Below, piece by piece: positions 22,442-36,957 of a DNA stretch of 64,000 nt (its first letter is position 1; each line of letters opens with the position of its first letter). Source of the stretch: Odiellus spinosus (Eukaryota > Arthropoda > Arachnida > Opiliones > Phalangiidae); the NCBI GenBank assembly GCA_963920705.1, contig CAWUCO010000251.1:806001-870000 (forward strand), read 5' to 3'. Position numbers and translations under genes: made by a program. Below the pieces are notes generated by a model, which was given only the letters and a program-made list of their open reading frames with translations, made no database searches and was not told the DNA's origin.

Positions 22442-22797
22442 TATACAAAAACGTTGTTTTGCTTCGCACTTCAAAAAAGTGCATTTATAGGTAAGAATTT
22501 CAAACCCGTGAAGGGACAGAAATTATAAATTCACAGTGAAAGAAATATGAAAGTCACAGTCTAAGAAATCATAAAGCTATAATTATTATACAAAAACGTT
22601 GTTTTGCTTCGTACTTCAAAAATGTGCATTTAAAGGTTAGAATTTCAAACCCGTGAAGGGACAGAAATTATAAATTCACAGTGAAAGAAATATGAAAGTC
22701 ACAGTCTAAGAAATCATAAAGCTATAATTATAATAATTAATATGAATAAAAAATTTACAAAAAAATGACGTATAAATTCGGCCTATCAAAACTTTTA
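22442..22797 (+). repeat. Foldback left arm (356 bp), copy 2
   Basis: 145-bp units at 22442-22586 and 22587-22731 plus the single-copy inner arm. It pairs with 23010-23365. In this copy the outer unit reads acagaaatt, which is closer to the neighbouring unit than the version in copy 1. Confidence 0.92.
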
Positions 22798-23009
22798 CTT
22801 ATATAGATTTAATGATTAGAAACTTTATAAAGAGGCGAATGTTTCCTTTTACTAACTGAAAACTGCAACCATCCATCCTAACAACTAAACATTTTAAAAA
22901 CGCGGGCAGGAACTATTTGGTATTATGCTATTCTACCTTTCCACGCATAGTTGGCTTTTAGTTACCCTTACCAAGAGTGAATTCTACAACAGAATGATTT
23001 CTGCAGAAT

Positions 23010-23365
23010 TAAAAGTTTCGATAGGCCGTATTTATACGTCATTTTTTTGTAAATTTTTTATTCATATTAATTATTATAATTATAGCTTTATGATTTCTTA
23101 GACTGTGACTTTCATATTTCTTTCACTGTGAATTTATAATTTCTGTCCCTTCACGGGTTTGAAATTCTAACCTTTAAATGCACATTTTTGAAGTACGAAG
23201 CAAAACAACGTTTTTGTATAATAATTATAGCTTTATGATTTCTTAGACTGTGACTTTCATATTTCTTTCACTGTGAATTTATAATATCTGTCCCTTCACG
23301 GGTTTGAAATTCTTACCTATAAATGCACTTTTTTGAAGTGCGAAGCAAAACAACGTTTTTGTATA
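23010..23365 (-). repeat. Foldback right arm (356 bp), copy 2
   Basis: Reverse complement of 22442-22797, with 145-bp units at 23076-23220 and 23221-23365. One inner-arm change, ggccgtattt against ggccgaattt, is private to this copy. The loop is 22798-23009. Confidence 0.92.
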
Positions 23366-26300
23366 ATTTGTGTTTGCTTTTGGAAAAATTAAACACTTGT
23401 AAATCAATTAACCCATTTTTTTTAATTTAGTGGTAGGAATTAAAATTGCAAATTTACAAGTTTAAATTGAAATGATTTAATATATATGATTATTTTATAT
23501 TGTACAAACTTTATAATCGGTTATTGTTGTTCTAAATTATGGGGCCCTATAACTGTGGTTTAAGATTAAATATCCTATGGTGCACGCGACATCTTTTTTA
23601 ATCTCGATCGCAGCACGTTATTCGATCTTTTTAAAAGTAAATTGATTAAGTTCTTGTTTTTGCCATATTCAAAAATATTCCCTCGAGCTCCCGCAGAACG
23701 AACACGTCAATACTCTCAGCATAAAACTATAGTTCTTAAATTGCATTTCACACAGTTTAATTCAGAAGTGCTTTCGATTTAGATGAATATTAACATCGCT
23801 TAAGCCGTTGTTTTCATTTTGATGGTTTATACCGTTTAATTTTCATTTTTCACTTAGATTTAAAATGAAACCATTCAGTTTATTTGCCGGTTAATGAAAA
23901 TTATTAACAACACTTAATAAATACTGGTCTGCCATGGTGCACCTCATGGGCTATTAGATTAATAGTTTTGACCTAATTAATTGGTACCCTTTTGAAATAG
24001 CTTTGAACTCACTCGTTTTCCTGTGAGGACGCGTTACACGACGCGCACAAATAATGGTGGACTGACGCGCACAATTAAAGATTGAAATGTATAGAGAATA
24101 CTGGTCGCTGACGTCTCGTCATCGCGTGATTTCGAATCATCTGATTGCCCGGTTATATTTTATTTTGTACATGGCGATCAAGCCTTTTTCTTACTCCGTA
24201 TATTTAAACTCAATTTAAAAATTATGACCTCTCGCTTTTAAGTCTCCAGTCCAACCTCAGGATACCAGTAAGTAGGAAAATATATAATTGGTACCATGAC
24301 GCGGCATACGCGGGCATGGCAACTAAAAGGAATTTAAAGTTTTCTTAAAATTGAGTACACATGGGACCGATTTATAAAAAAAAGGAAGTCCATGTGCAAG
24401 AAGAACCATTACAACTCTAACCTCCGACCTCGCGCTAGCTAGATACGCGTATCGGAAGACCTAAAAGAAAAAACACCCTACGACTGTAATTGTTCTGGGG
24501 GGGGCGGAGTCTCTGCCGTTTACAAATAAAAGTATTTACGAATTAAAGGGTAGGAGTCAAAGATTTTAAAGGTTATATAAGAAAATATAAATAAAGTCCG
24601 AATTTGCCGTTACATATAATATGATGACTCTTTCTTTGTTTCCATCCATGTATTCATCCACTACGCTTAGTTTAGAATAAGAACGACGAAAGCGGCATAA
24701 CGAGGTTATACCTCAATCGCGCCATGGCTCTGGAAGATTCGCTTCAATTCCGAACTCGTCAATTATAAGAGAGAAGGGTGATACCAAGGGATTACTAGCT
24801 AAAGGGATATTGGCTAATTCGAATGATAAAATATACTAGCCTGACGTGACCTTACTAGCGTTGTTTTAATCTGCTAACTTAAAGATAACGAAAAGTGATT
24901 ACCATGAACATCCACTAAGATACTAAAATATCTACTCGAGAATTAACGAGACGATCGAGACCAGAATAAACATTAAACTTTATTATTACAAGTATAATTC
25001 TCATAAATTCAAAGAGCCCTGCAAAAAAAAGCAAACGAAGTCGTAAAAACAACATCGCGTTAAAGAACATATTTGCAAAAAACTATGCCAAGTCCTCCGC
25101 ACTGTTCCTAAAGAAACGTAAGTCTTCCTTTACTCTGCTGTCCAAGAGATGTACAGGATGATGGCCCCAGGCATCTATCCACTACTTGTCCTCTACTTGG
25201 CCTATCCTAATCCTTGAAGGCTAAGATATTCTAGGCGTCACCACGGAACTTCCACCTCTGCAGCAGGCTAGAGACGTCAACTTTTTTTTTTTTTACACGA
25301 TGTTGAACGCATGAATGACAGAGAGAGAATGTGTTCTATCCATAGGCGCAAATGACTTTTATCTCTCGAAAAACTACGTCGACTTGCCTTAAAAAACGGA
25401 TTTGGCCTACTGGCGATAGGCCAACTGAAAAACGTATTTACATCCCATCGTAAGAATTGGACGACGAGTCCGAAAGTTCGTTATGTCGAACACATGATAG
25501 TACCGAAAGTTCGAATACTCAAAAGGGGCTGACTTCGCGTCGACTGCAACTAAATCAGACTGAGACTGTTGCACTCTACTAACGTAACCTTACCTATAAT
25601 ATTATAAGAGGAATGGGTTAGAGCAAGTGTTTAACTAGTTGGACGGATGACGTAGTTCGAGTGATTAACTAACGTAACCTTACCTAAAATATTACAAGAA
25701 GGGCAAGGAAACAAAATGTCCTTTCGAGGTTGTGAACTATCGATAAAGATTCCACTTGAGATTATGTACATGAAGATTACGGTCTATCAAGATTGTGTTG
25801 CATCGACATTATGTTCTGTCGAGATTGCGTCCCATCGAGATTATATCCCATCGATATTGTGTCCTATCGCGCGTGTGTCCAATTTTGTTCTTATATCCGT
25901 ATCCTTTCTAGACTGCTTTAAATTCTGCAGCATCATTTAAATTTCCCGCCAACTTTTATAACTAAATCAATTTATTGTACGTCTGTCTCAGAGTCCATTT
26001 TCTAAGACATTTCAAAATCTCACCGTTATATATCATTTGGGCTAATGTATAATACCCAAGTTTATGTACCCTGCGGCTTATAATCATTGATAAAAAAAAT
26101 TGAATACGCACTATAAACGTTAAAAACACTGTTTTGCATTTGACTCAATACGTAGAATTCTAGGCATCGTCCTATATCTTTTAAACCAAAACATATATCG
26201 TTTGTATCTCTCGCGTTCTGCTTTATTATTTATATTTAATTAGACACAAGTTTTTTATTCAACTGCATACACCAACGTTATCTTTTTATCCGTCTTCCTA

Positions 26301-26730
26301 TCCAACGTAATCAAAGCTACTGTTATTCAGTCTTAGTATTCAACATAATAAAAGTATAATAAAAATATAATAGAACACCCTTGTAAATCTAACACATTTC
26401 TCTCTTTCTAATGCAAACTCCCAATGAAACGCCGTCTTTCACGGTGTTTCAAACTTATCTACAGCTTTTGTTATCTCAGTCTTAGTATTCATCCGAAACG
26501 TATAGAAAAATATAGAGTACCCCCACGAGCCTAACAAATTTTTCTCTCTCGAATGCAAACACTCAATGAAACGGACTCGCGGTCGGACGAAGAAGAAGAA
26601 GAAGAAGAAGGAGAAAACCTCAGTTATCATTGACAAAAAAGATTCCACCTCATAAGACAAATCTCCATAGACTTTTCTAATGAAATTTTGAGACACCTAT
26701 AAATAAAACAGTCCAGCTGGCCTGTTTTTA
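23366..26730. other. Non-satellite part of insertion copy 2, no gene seen
   Basis: Same content as 12955-16320: G run 24497-24504, T run 25282-25294, hairpin 25402-25424, direct repeats from 25579 and 25669, 16-bp minisatellite 25755-25882, ~142-bp degenerate tandem repeat 26290-26580, GAA run 26589-26610, and terminal near-palindrome 26709-26724. Preservation of every short frame in both copies reflects recent copying, not selection. Confidence 0.75.
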
Positions 26731-29700
26731 ATAGTCAAATTTCAGATTTTAAAAATTCGCTTTTTGATATTAGATGTTTTTTGGAATTGGCCATATTTTC
26801 CATGTTTTTCAACGGATTTTCCAAAACTCTTGTTTTTTAGATAGACCAATATTTGCTCTTTCGAGTGGTCTTAATTTTCTCTAAATCGCTTAAAAATCAA
26901 AAGTTTTGTGTCCATTTGAATCCAATAATCTTGGATTTTTAAGCGTTTTTGCTTAATTTTAACCAATTTTATATTTGTCACAATTTTGCAATTTAGACAA
27001 AACCAAAGTCATCGAAAGAGCAATTAATGGACAGTCTAAATAATAAGAGTTTTCAAAAATCCGTTGAAAAACAAGAAAAATATGGCCAATTCAAGAAATC
27101 ATTCAATATCAAAATAGTCAAATTTCAGATTTTAAAAATTCGCTTTTTGATATTAGATGTTTTTTGAATGGGCTATATTTTACAGGTTTTTCAACGGATT
27201 TTCCAAAACTCTTGTTTTTTAGATAGACCAATATTTGCTCTTTCGATACGTGTTGATTTTGTCTAAATCGCTTAAAAATCTAAAGTTTTGTTACCATTTG
27301 ATTCCAATAATCTTGGATTTTTAAGCGTTTTTGCTTAATTTTAACCAATTTTATATTTGTCACAATTTTGCAATTTAGACAAAACCAAAGTCATCGAAAG
27401 AGCAATTAATATACAGTCTAAATATTAAGAGTTTTCAAAAATCCGTTGAAAAACAAGAAAAATATGGCCAATTCAAGAAATCATTCAATATCAAAATAGT
27501 CAAATTTCAGATTTTAAAAATTCGCTTTTTGATATTAGATGTTTTTTGAATGGGCTATATTTTTCAGGTTTATCAACGGATTTTCCAAAACTCTTGTTTT
27601 TTAGATAGACCAATATTTGCTCTTTCGATACGTGTTGATTTTGTCTAAATCGCTTAAAAATCTAAAGTTTTGTTACCATTTGATTCCAATAATCTTGGAT
27701 TTTTAAGCGTTTTTGCTTAATTTTAACCAATTTTATATTTGTCACAATTTTGCAATTTAGACAAAACCAAAGTCATTCGAAAGAGCAATTAATGGACAGT
27801 CTAAATAATAAGAGTTTTCAAAAATCCGTTGAAAAACAAGAAAAATATGGCCAATTCAACAAATCATACAATATCAAAATAGTCAAATTTCAGATTTTAA
27901 AAATTCGCTTTTTGATATTAGATGTTTTTTGAATTGGCCATATTTTCCATGTTTTTCAACGGATTTTCCAAAACTCTTGTTTTTTAGATAGACCAATATT
28001 TGCTCTTTCGAGTGGTCTTAATTTTGTCTAAATCGCTTAAAAATCAAAAGTTTTGTGTCCATTTGAATCCAATAATCTTGTATTTTTAAGCGTTTTTGCT
28101 TAATTTTAACCAATTTTATATTTGTCACGTTTTGGCAATTTAGACAAAACCAAAGTCATTCGAAAGAGCAATTAATAGACAGTCTAAATAATAAGAGTTT
28201 TCAAAAATCCGTTGAAAAACAAGAAAAATATGGCCAATTCAAGAAATCATACAATATCAAAATAGTCAAATTTCAGATTTTAAAAATTCGCTTTTGGATA
28301 TTAGATGTTTTTTGAATTGGCCATATTTTCCATGTTTTTCAACGGATTTTCCAAAACTCTTGTTTTTTAGATAGACCAATATTTGCTATTTCGAGTGGTC
28401 TTAATTTTGTCTAAATCGCTTAAAAATCAAAAGTTTTGTGTCCATTAGAATCCAATAATCTTGGATTTTTAAGCGTTTTTGCTTAATTTTAACCAATTTT
28501 ATATTTGTCACGTTTTGGCAATTTAGACAAAACCAAAGTCATTCGAAAGAGCAATTAATGGACAGTCTAAATAATAAGAGTTTTCAAAAATCCGTTGAAA
28601 AACAAGAAAAATATGGCCAATTCAAGAAATCATACAATATCAAAATAGTCAAATTTCAGATTTTAAAAATTCGTTTTTTGATATTAGATGTTTTTTGAAT
28701 TGGCTATATTTTCCATGTTTTTCAACGGATTTTCCAAAACTCTTGTTTTTTAGATAGACCAATATTTGCTCTTTCGATAAGTGTTGATTTTGTCTAAATC
28801 GCTTAAAAATTCAATGTTTTGTGTCCATTTGAATCCAATAATCTTGGATTTTTAAGCGTTTTTGCTTAATTTCAACCCATTTTATATTTGTCACAATTTT
28901 GCAATTTAGACAAAACTATGTCATCGAAAGAGCATTTAATGGACAGTCTAAATAATAAGAGTTTTCAAAAATCCGTTGAAAAAGAAGAAAAATATGGCCA
29001 ATTCAAGAAATCATACAATATCAAAATAGTCAAATTTCAGATTTTAAAAATTCGCTTTTTGATATTAGATGTTTTTTGAATTGGCCATATTTTCCATGTT
29101 TTTCAACGGATTTTCCAAAACTCTTGTTTTTTAGATAGACCAATATTTGCTATTTCGAGTGGTCTTAATTTTGTCTAAATCGCTTAAAAATCAAAAGTTT
29201 TGTGTCCATTTGAATCCAATAATCTTGGATTTTTAAGCGTTTTTGCTTAATTTTAACCAATTTTATATTTGTCACGTTTTGGCAATTTAGACAAAACCAA
29301 AGTCATTCGAAAGAGCAATTAATGGACAGTCTAAATAATAAGAGTTTTCAAAAATCCGTTAAAAAACAAGAAAAATATGGCCAATTCAAGAAATCATACA
29401 ATATCAAAATAGTCAAATTTCAGATTTTAAAAATTCGTTTTTTGATATTAGATGTTTTTTGAATTGGCTATATTTTCCATGTTTTTCAACGGATTTTCCA
29501 AAACTCTTGTTTTTTAGATAGACCAATATTTGCTCTTTCGATAAGTGTTGATTTTGTCTAAATCGCTTAAAAATTCAATGTTTTGTGTCCATTTATATCC
29601 AATAATCTTGGATTTTTAAGCGTTTTTGCTTAATTTCAAAACATTTTATATTTGTCACGTTTTGGAAATTTAGACAAAACCAAGGTCATTCGAAAGAGCA

Positions 29701-30837
29701 ATTAATGGACAGTCTAAATAATAAGAGTTTTCAAAAATCCGTTGAAAAACAAGAAAAATATGGCCAATTCAAGAAATCATACAATATCAAAATAGTCAAA
29801 TTTCAGATTTTAAAAATTCGTTTTTTGATATTAGATGTTTTTTGAATTGGCTATATTTTCCATGTTTTTCAACGGATTTTCCAAAACTCTTGTTTTTTAG
29901 ATAGACCAATATTTGCTCTTTCGATAAATGTTGATTTTGTCTAAATCGCTTAAAAATTCAATGTTTTGTGTCCATTTGAATCCAATAATCTTGGATTTTT
30001 AAGCGTTTTTGCTTAATTTCAACCCATTTTATATTTGTCACGTTTTGGAAATTTAGACAAAACCAGTCATTCGAAAGAGCAATTAATGGACAGTCTAAAT
30101 AATAAGAGTTTTCAAAAATCCGTTGAAAAACAAGAAAAATATGGCCAATTCAACAAATCATACAATATCAAAATAGTCAAATTTCAGATTTTAAAAATTC
30201 GCATTTTGATATTAGATGTTTTTTTGAATTGGCCATATTATCCATGTTTTTCAACGGATTTTCCAAAACTCTTGTTTTTTAGATAGACCAATATTTGCTC
30301 TTTCAAGTGGTCTTAATTTTGTCTAAATCGCTTAAAAATCAAAAGTTTTGTGTCCATTTGAATCCAATAATCTTGTAATTTTAAGCGTTTTTGCTTAATT
30401 TTAACCAATTTTATATTTGTCACGTTTTGGCAATTTAGACAAAACCAAAGTCATTCGAAAGAGCAATTAATAGACAGTCTAAATAATAAGAGTTTTCAAA
30501 AATCCGTTGAAAAACAAGAAAAATATGGCCAATTCAAGAAATCATACAATATCAAAATAGTCAAATTTCAGATTTTAAAAATTCGCTTTTGGATATTAGA
30601 TGTTTTTTGAATTGGCCATATTTTCCATGTTTTTCAACATATTTTCCAAAACTCTTGTTTTTTTAGATAGACCAAAATATGCTCTTTCGAATGGTCTTAA
30701 TTTTGTCTAAATCGCTTAAAAATCAAAAGTTTTGTGTCCATTTGAATCCAATAATCTTGGATTTTTAAGCGTTTTTGCTTAATTTTAACCAATTTTATAT
30801 TTGTCACAATTTTGCAATTTAGACAAACCAAAGTCAT

Positions 30838-33800
30838 CGAAAGAGCAATTAATGGACAGTCTAAATAATAAGAGTTTTCAAAAATCCGTTGAAAAACAAG
30901 AAAAATATGGCCAATTCAAGAAATCATACAATATCAAAATAGTCAAATTTCAGATTTTAAAAATTCGTTTTTTGATATTAGATGTTTTTTGAATTGGCTA
31001 TATTTTCCATGTTTTTCAACGGATTTTCCAAAACTCTTGTTTTTTAGATAGACCAATATTTGCTCTTTCGATAAGTGTTGATTTTGTCTAAATCGCTTAA
31101 AAATTCAATGTTTTGTGTCCATTTGAATCCAATAATCTTGGATTTTTAAGCGTTTTTGCTTAATTTCAACCCATTTTATATTTGTCACGTTTTGGAAATT
31201 TAGACAAAACCAAAGTCATTCGAAAGAGCATTTAATGGACAGTCTAAATAATAAGAGTTTTCAAAAATCCGTTGAAAAACAAGAAAAATATGGCCAATTC
31301 AACAAATCATACAATATCAAAATAGTCAAATTTCAGATTTTAAAAATTCGCTTTTTGATATTAGATGTTTTTTTGAATTGGCCATATTTTCCATGTTTTT
31401 CAACGGATTTTCCAAAACTCTTGTTTTTTAGATAGACCAAATTTGCTCTTTCGAGTGGTCTTAATTTTGTCTAAATCGCTTAAAAATCAAAAGTTTTGTG
31501 TCCATTTGAATCCAATAATCTTGGATTTTTAAGCGTTTTTGCTTAATTTTAACCAATTTTATATTTGTCACAATTTTGCAATTTAGACAAAACCAAAGTC
31601 ATCGAAAGAGCAATTAATGGACAGTCTAAATAATAAGAGTTTTCAAAAATCCGTTGAAAAACAAGAAAAATATGGCCAATTCAAGAAATCATCCAATATC
31701 AAAATAGTCAAATTTCAGATTTTAAAAATTCGCTTTTTGATATTAGATGTTTTTTTGAATTGGCCATATTTTCCATGTTTTCAACGGATTTTCCAAAACT
31801 CTTGTTTTTTAGATAGACCAATATTTGCTCTTTCGATAAATGTTGATTTTGTCTAAATCGCTTAAAAATTCAATGTTTTGTGTCCATTTGAATCCAATAA
31901 TCTTGGATTTTTAAGCGTTTTTGCTTAATTTCAACCCATTTTATATTTGTCACGTTTTGGAAATTTAGACAAAACCAGTCATTCGAAAGAGCAATTAATG
32001 GACAGTCTAAATAATAAGAGTTTTCAAAAATCCGTTGAAAAACAAGAAAAATATGGCCAATTCAACAAATCATACAATATCAAAATAGTCAAATTTCAGA
32101 TTTTAAAAATTCGCTTTTTGATATTAGATGTTTTTTGAATTGGCCATATTTTCCATGTTTTTCAACGGATTTTCCAAAACTCTTGTTTTTTAGATAGACC
32201 AATATTTGCTCTTTCGAGTGGTCTTAATTTTGTCTAAATCGCTTAAAAATCAAAAGTTTTGTGTCCATTTGAATCCAATAATCTTGTATTTTTAAGCGTT
32301 TTTGCTTAATTTTAACCAATTTTATATTTGTCACGTTTTGGCAATTTAGACAAAACCAAAGTCATTCGAAAGAGCAATTAATAGACAGTCTAAATAATAA
32401 GAGTTTTCAAAAATCCGTTGAAAAACAAGAAAAATATGGCCAATTCAAGAAATCATACAATATCAAAATAGTCAAATTTCAGATTTTAAAAATTCGCTTT
32501 TGGATATTAGATGTTTTTTGAATTGGCCATATTTTCCATGTTTTTCAACGGATTTTCCAAAACTCTTGTTTTTTAGATAGACCAATATTTGCTATTTCGA
32601 GTGGTCTTAATTTTGTCTAAATCGCTTAAAAATCAAAAGTTTTGTGTCCATTTGAATCCAATAATCTTGGATTTTTAAGCAATTTTGCTTAATTTTAACC
32701 AATTTTATATTTGTCACGTTTTGGCAATTTAGACAAAACCAAAGTCATTCGAAAGAGCAATTAATGGACAGTCTAAATAATAAGAGTTTTCAAAAATCCG
32801 TTGTAAAACAAGAAAAATATGGCCAATTCAAGAAATCATACAATATCAAAATATTAGTCAAATTTCAGATTTTAAAAATTCGTTTTTTGATATTAGACGT
32901 TTTTTGAATTGGCTATATTTTCCATGTTTTTCAACGGATTTTCCAAAACTCTTGTTTTTTAGATAGACCAATATTTGCTCTTTCGATAAGTGTTGATTTT
33001 GTCTAAATCGCTTAAAAATTCAATGTTTTGTGTCCATTTGAATCCAATAATCTTGGATTTTTAAGCGTTTTTGCTTAATTTCAACCCATTTTATATTTGT
33101 CACAATTTTGCAATTTAGACAAAACTATGTCATCGAAAGAGCATTTAATGGACAGTCTAAATAATAAGAGTTTTCAAAAATCCGTTGAAAAACAAGAAAA
33201 ATATGGCCAATTCAAGAAATCATACAATATCAAAATAGTCAAATTTCAGATTTTAAAAATTCGTTTTTTGATATTAGATGTTTTTTGAATTGGCTATATT
33301 TTCCATGTTTTTCAACGGATTTTCCAAAACTCTTGTTTTTTAGATAGACCAATATTTGCTCTTTCGATAAGTGTTGATTTTGTCTAAATCGCTTAAAAAT
33401 TCAATGTTTTGTGTCCATTTATATCCAATAATCTTGGATTTTTAAGCGTTTTTGCTTAATTTCAACCCATTTTATATTTGTCACAATTTTGCAATTTAGA
33501 CAAAACTATGTCATCGAAAGAGCATTTAATGGACAGTCTAAATAATAAGAGTTTTCAAAAATCCGTTGAAAAACAAGAAAAATATGGCCAATTCAAGAAA
33601 TCATACAATATCAAAATAGTCAAATTTCAGATTTTAAAAATTCGTTTTTTGATATTAGATGTTTTTTGAATTGGCTATATTTTCCATGTTTTTCAACGGA
33701 TTTTCCAAAACTCGTGTTTTTTAGATAGACCAATATTTGCTCTTTCGATAAGTGTTGATTTTGTCTAAATCGCTTAAAAATTCAATGTTTTGTGTCCATT

Positions 33801-33897
33801 TATATCCAATAATCTTGGATTTTTAAGCGTTTTTGCTTAATTTCAACCCATTTTATATTTGTCACGTTTTGGAAATTTAGACAAAACCAAGGTCATT
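30838..33897 (+). repeat. Eight-monomer higher-order repeat, copy 1 (3060 bp)
   Basis: Repeats directly at 33898-36957 with an exact 3060-bp offset; homology of the second copy continues to about 37134. Markers in order are the T7 run in gatgtttttttgaatt, the one-T-shorter ccatgttttcaacgg, accagtcattcg, cttgtattttt, attaatagacag, aagcaattttgc, aatattagtcaaa, and two monomers with aaaactatgtcatcg. Differences noticed between the copies are only gttgtaaaac/gttgaaaaac, attagacg/attagatg and aaactcgtg/aaactcttg. Confidence 0.85.
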
Positions 33898-36800
33898 CGA
33901 AAGAGCAATTAATGGACAGTCTAAATAATAAGAGTTTTCAAAAATCCGTTGAAAAACAAGAAAAATATGGCCAATTCAAGAAATCATACAATATCAAAAT
34001 AGTCAAATTTCAGATTTTAAAAATTCGTTTTTTGATATTAGATGTTTTTTGAATTGGCTATATTTTCCATGTTTTTCAACGGATTTTCCAAAACTCTTGT
34101 TTTTTAGATAGACCAATATTTGCTCTTTCGATAAGTGTTGATTTTGTCTAAATCGCTTAAAAATTCAATGTTTTGTGTCCATTTGAATCCAATAATCTTG
34201 GATTTTTAAGCGTTTTTGCTTAATTTCAACCCATTTTATATTTGTCACGTTTTGGAAATTTAGACAAAACCAAAGTCATTCGAAAGAGCATTTAATGGAC
34301 AGTCTAAATAATAAGAGTTTTCAAAAATCCGTTGAAAAACAAGAAAAATATGGCCAATTCAACAAATCATACAATATCAAAATAGTCAAATTTCAGATTT
34401 TAAAAATTCGCTTTTTGATATTAGATGTTTTTTTGAATTGGCCATATTTTCCATGTTTTTCAACGGATTTTCCAAAACTCTTGTTTTTTAGATAGACCAA
34501 ATTTGCTCTTTCGAGTGGTCTTAATTTTGTCTAAATCGCTTAAAAATCAAAAGTTTTGTGTCCATTTGAATCCAATAATCTTGGATTTTTAAGCGTTTTT
34601 GCTTAATTTTAACCAATTTTATATTTGTCACAATTTTGCAATTTAGACAAAACCAAAGTCATCGAAAGAGCAATTAATGGACAGTCTAAATAATAAGAGT
34701 TTTCAAAAATCCGTTGAAAAACAAGAAAAATATGGCCAATTCAAGAAATCATCCAATATCAAAATAGTCAAATTTCAGATTTTAAAAATTCGCTTTTTGA
34801 TATTAGATGTTTTTTTGAATTGGCCATATTTTCCATGTTTTCAACGGATTTTCCAAAACTCTTGTTTTTTAGATAGACCAATATTTGCTCTTTCGATAAA
34901 TGTTGATTTTGTCTAAATCGCTTAAAAATTCAATGTTTTGTGTCCATTTGAATCCAATAATCTTGGATTTTTAAGCGTTTTTGCTTAATTTCAACCCATT
35001 TTATATTTGTCACGTTTTGGAAATTTAGACAAAACCAGTCATTCGAAAGAGCAATTAATGGACAGTCTAAATAATAAGAGTTTTCAAAAATCCGTTGAAA
35101 AACAAGAAAAATATGGCCAATTCAACAAATCATACAATATCAAAATAGTCAAATTTCAGATTTTAAAAATTCGCTTTTTGATATTAGATGTTTTTTGAAT
35201 TGGCCATATTTTCCATGTTTTTCAACGGATTTTCCAAAACTCTTGTTTTTTAGATAGACCAATATTTGCTCTTTCGAGTGGTCTTAATTTTGTCTAAATC
35301 GCTTAAAAATCAAAAGTTTTGTGTCCATTTGAATCCAATAATCTTGTATTTTTAAGCGTTTTTGCTTAATTTTAACCAATTTTATATTTGTCACGTTTTG
35401 GCAATTTAGACAAAACCAAAGTCATTCGAAAGAGCAATTAATAGACAGTCTAAATAATAAGAGTTTTCAAAAATCCGTTGAAAAACAAGAAAAATATGGC
35501 CAATTCAAGAAATCATACAATATCAAAATAGTCAAATTTCAGATTTTAAAAATTCGCTTTTGGATATTAGATGTTTTTTGAATTGGCCATATTTTCCATG
35601 TTTTTCAACGGATTTTCCAAAACTCTTGTTTTTTAGATAGACCAATATTTGCTATTTCGAGTGGTCTTAATTTTGTCTAAATCGCTTAAAAATCAAAAGT
35701 TTTGTGTCCATTTGAATCCAATAATCTTGGATTTTTAAGCAATTTTGCTTAATTTTAACCAATTTTATATTTGTCACGTTTTGGCAATTTAGACAAAACC
35801 AAAGTCATTCGAAAGAGCAATTAATGGACAGTCTAAATAATAAGAGTTTTCAAAAATCCGTTGAAAAACAAGAAAAATATGGCCAATTCAAGAAATCATA
35901 CAATATCAAAATATTAGTCAAATTTCAGATTTTAAAAATTCGTTTTTTGATATTAGATGTTTTTTGAATTGGCTATATTTTCCATGTTTTTCAACGGATT
36001 TTCCAAAACTCTTGTTTTTTAGATAGACCAATATTTGCTCTTTCGATAAGTGTTGATTTTGTCTAAATCGCTTAAAAATTCAATGTTTTGTGTCCATTTG
36101 AATCCAATAATCTTGGATTTTTAAGCGTTTTTGCTTAATTTCAACCCATTTTATATTTGTCACAATTTTGCAATTTAGACAAAACTATGTCATCGAAAGA
36201 GCATTTAATGGACAGTCTAAATAATAAGAGTTTTCAAAAATCCGTTGAAAAACAAGAAAAATATGGCCAATTCAAGAAATCATACAATATCAAAATAGTC
36301 AAATTTCAGATTTTAAAAATTCGTTTTTTGATATTAGATGTTTTTTGAATTGGCTATATTTTCCATGTTTTTCAACGGATTTTCCAAAACTCTTGTTTTT
36401 TAGATAGACCAATATTTGCTCTTTCGATAAGTGTTGATTTTGTCTAAATCGCTTAAAAATTCAATGTTTTGTGTCCATTTATATCCAATAATCTTGGATT
36501 TTTAAGCGTTTTTGCTTAATTTCAACCCATTTTATATTTGTCACAATTTTGCAATTTAGACAAAACTATGTCATCGAAAGAGCATTTAATGGACAGTCTA
36601 AATAATAAGAGTTTTCAAAAATCCGTTGAAAAACAAGAAAAATATGGCCAATTCAAGAAATCATACAATATCAAAATAGTCAAATTTCAGATTTTAAAAA
36701 TTCGTTTTTTGATATTAGATGTTTTTTGAATTGGCTATATTTTCCATGTTTTTCAACGGATTTTCCAAAACTCTTGTTTTTTAGATAGACCAATATTTGC

Positions 36801-36957
36801 TCTTTCGATAAGTGTTGATTTTGTCTAAATCGCTTAAAAATTCAATGTTTTGTGTCCATTTATATCCAATAATCTTGGATTTTTAAGCGTTTTTGCTTAA
36901 TTTCAACCCATTTTATATTTGTCACGTTTTGGAAATTTAGACAAAACCAAGGTCATT
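33898..36957 (+). repeat. Eight-monomer higher-order repeat, copy 2 (3060 bp)
   Basis: Second copy of the preceding block. Part of it (about 35390-36920) is present again at 60340-61870 with a 24952-bp offset, which shows that blocks move tens of kilobases within the array. Confidence 0.85.

Larger units (their letters stand above)
22442..26730 (+). mobile_element. 4289-bp insertion in the satellite, copy 2
   Basis: Nearly identical to 12031-16320. Differences I could find by eye are acataaatt to acagaaatt in the first unit, ctgcataatt to ctgcagaatt, ggccgaattt to ggccgtattt, cttttaaaatag to cttttgaaatag, and nine G to eight G. The right junction here is the undamaged ta-atagtcaaattt, so this copy shows the AT flank clearly. 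The sub-feature order is the same, shifted by 10411 before and 10410 after the G run. Confidence 0.78.
21920..28387 (+). repeat. Large duplicated block, copy 2 (satellite + insertion + satellite)
   Basis: Counterpart of 11510-17966. Both flanks as well as the insertion are copied, which shows array-level duplication rather than a second transposition. To the right the block joins monomers of the gtgttgatttt subfamily that dominate 28-47 kb, whereas copy 1 joins monomers like those at its left. Confidence 0.88.
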
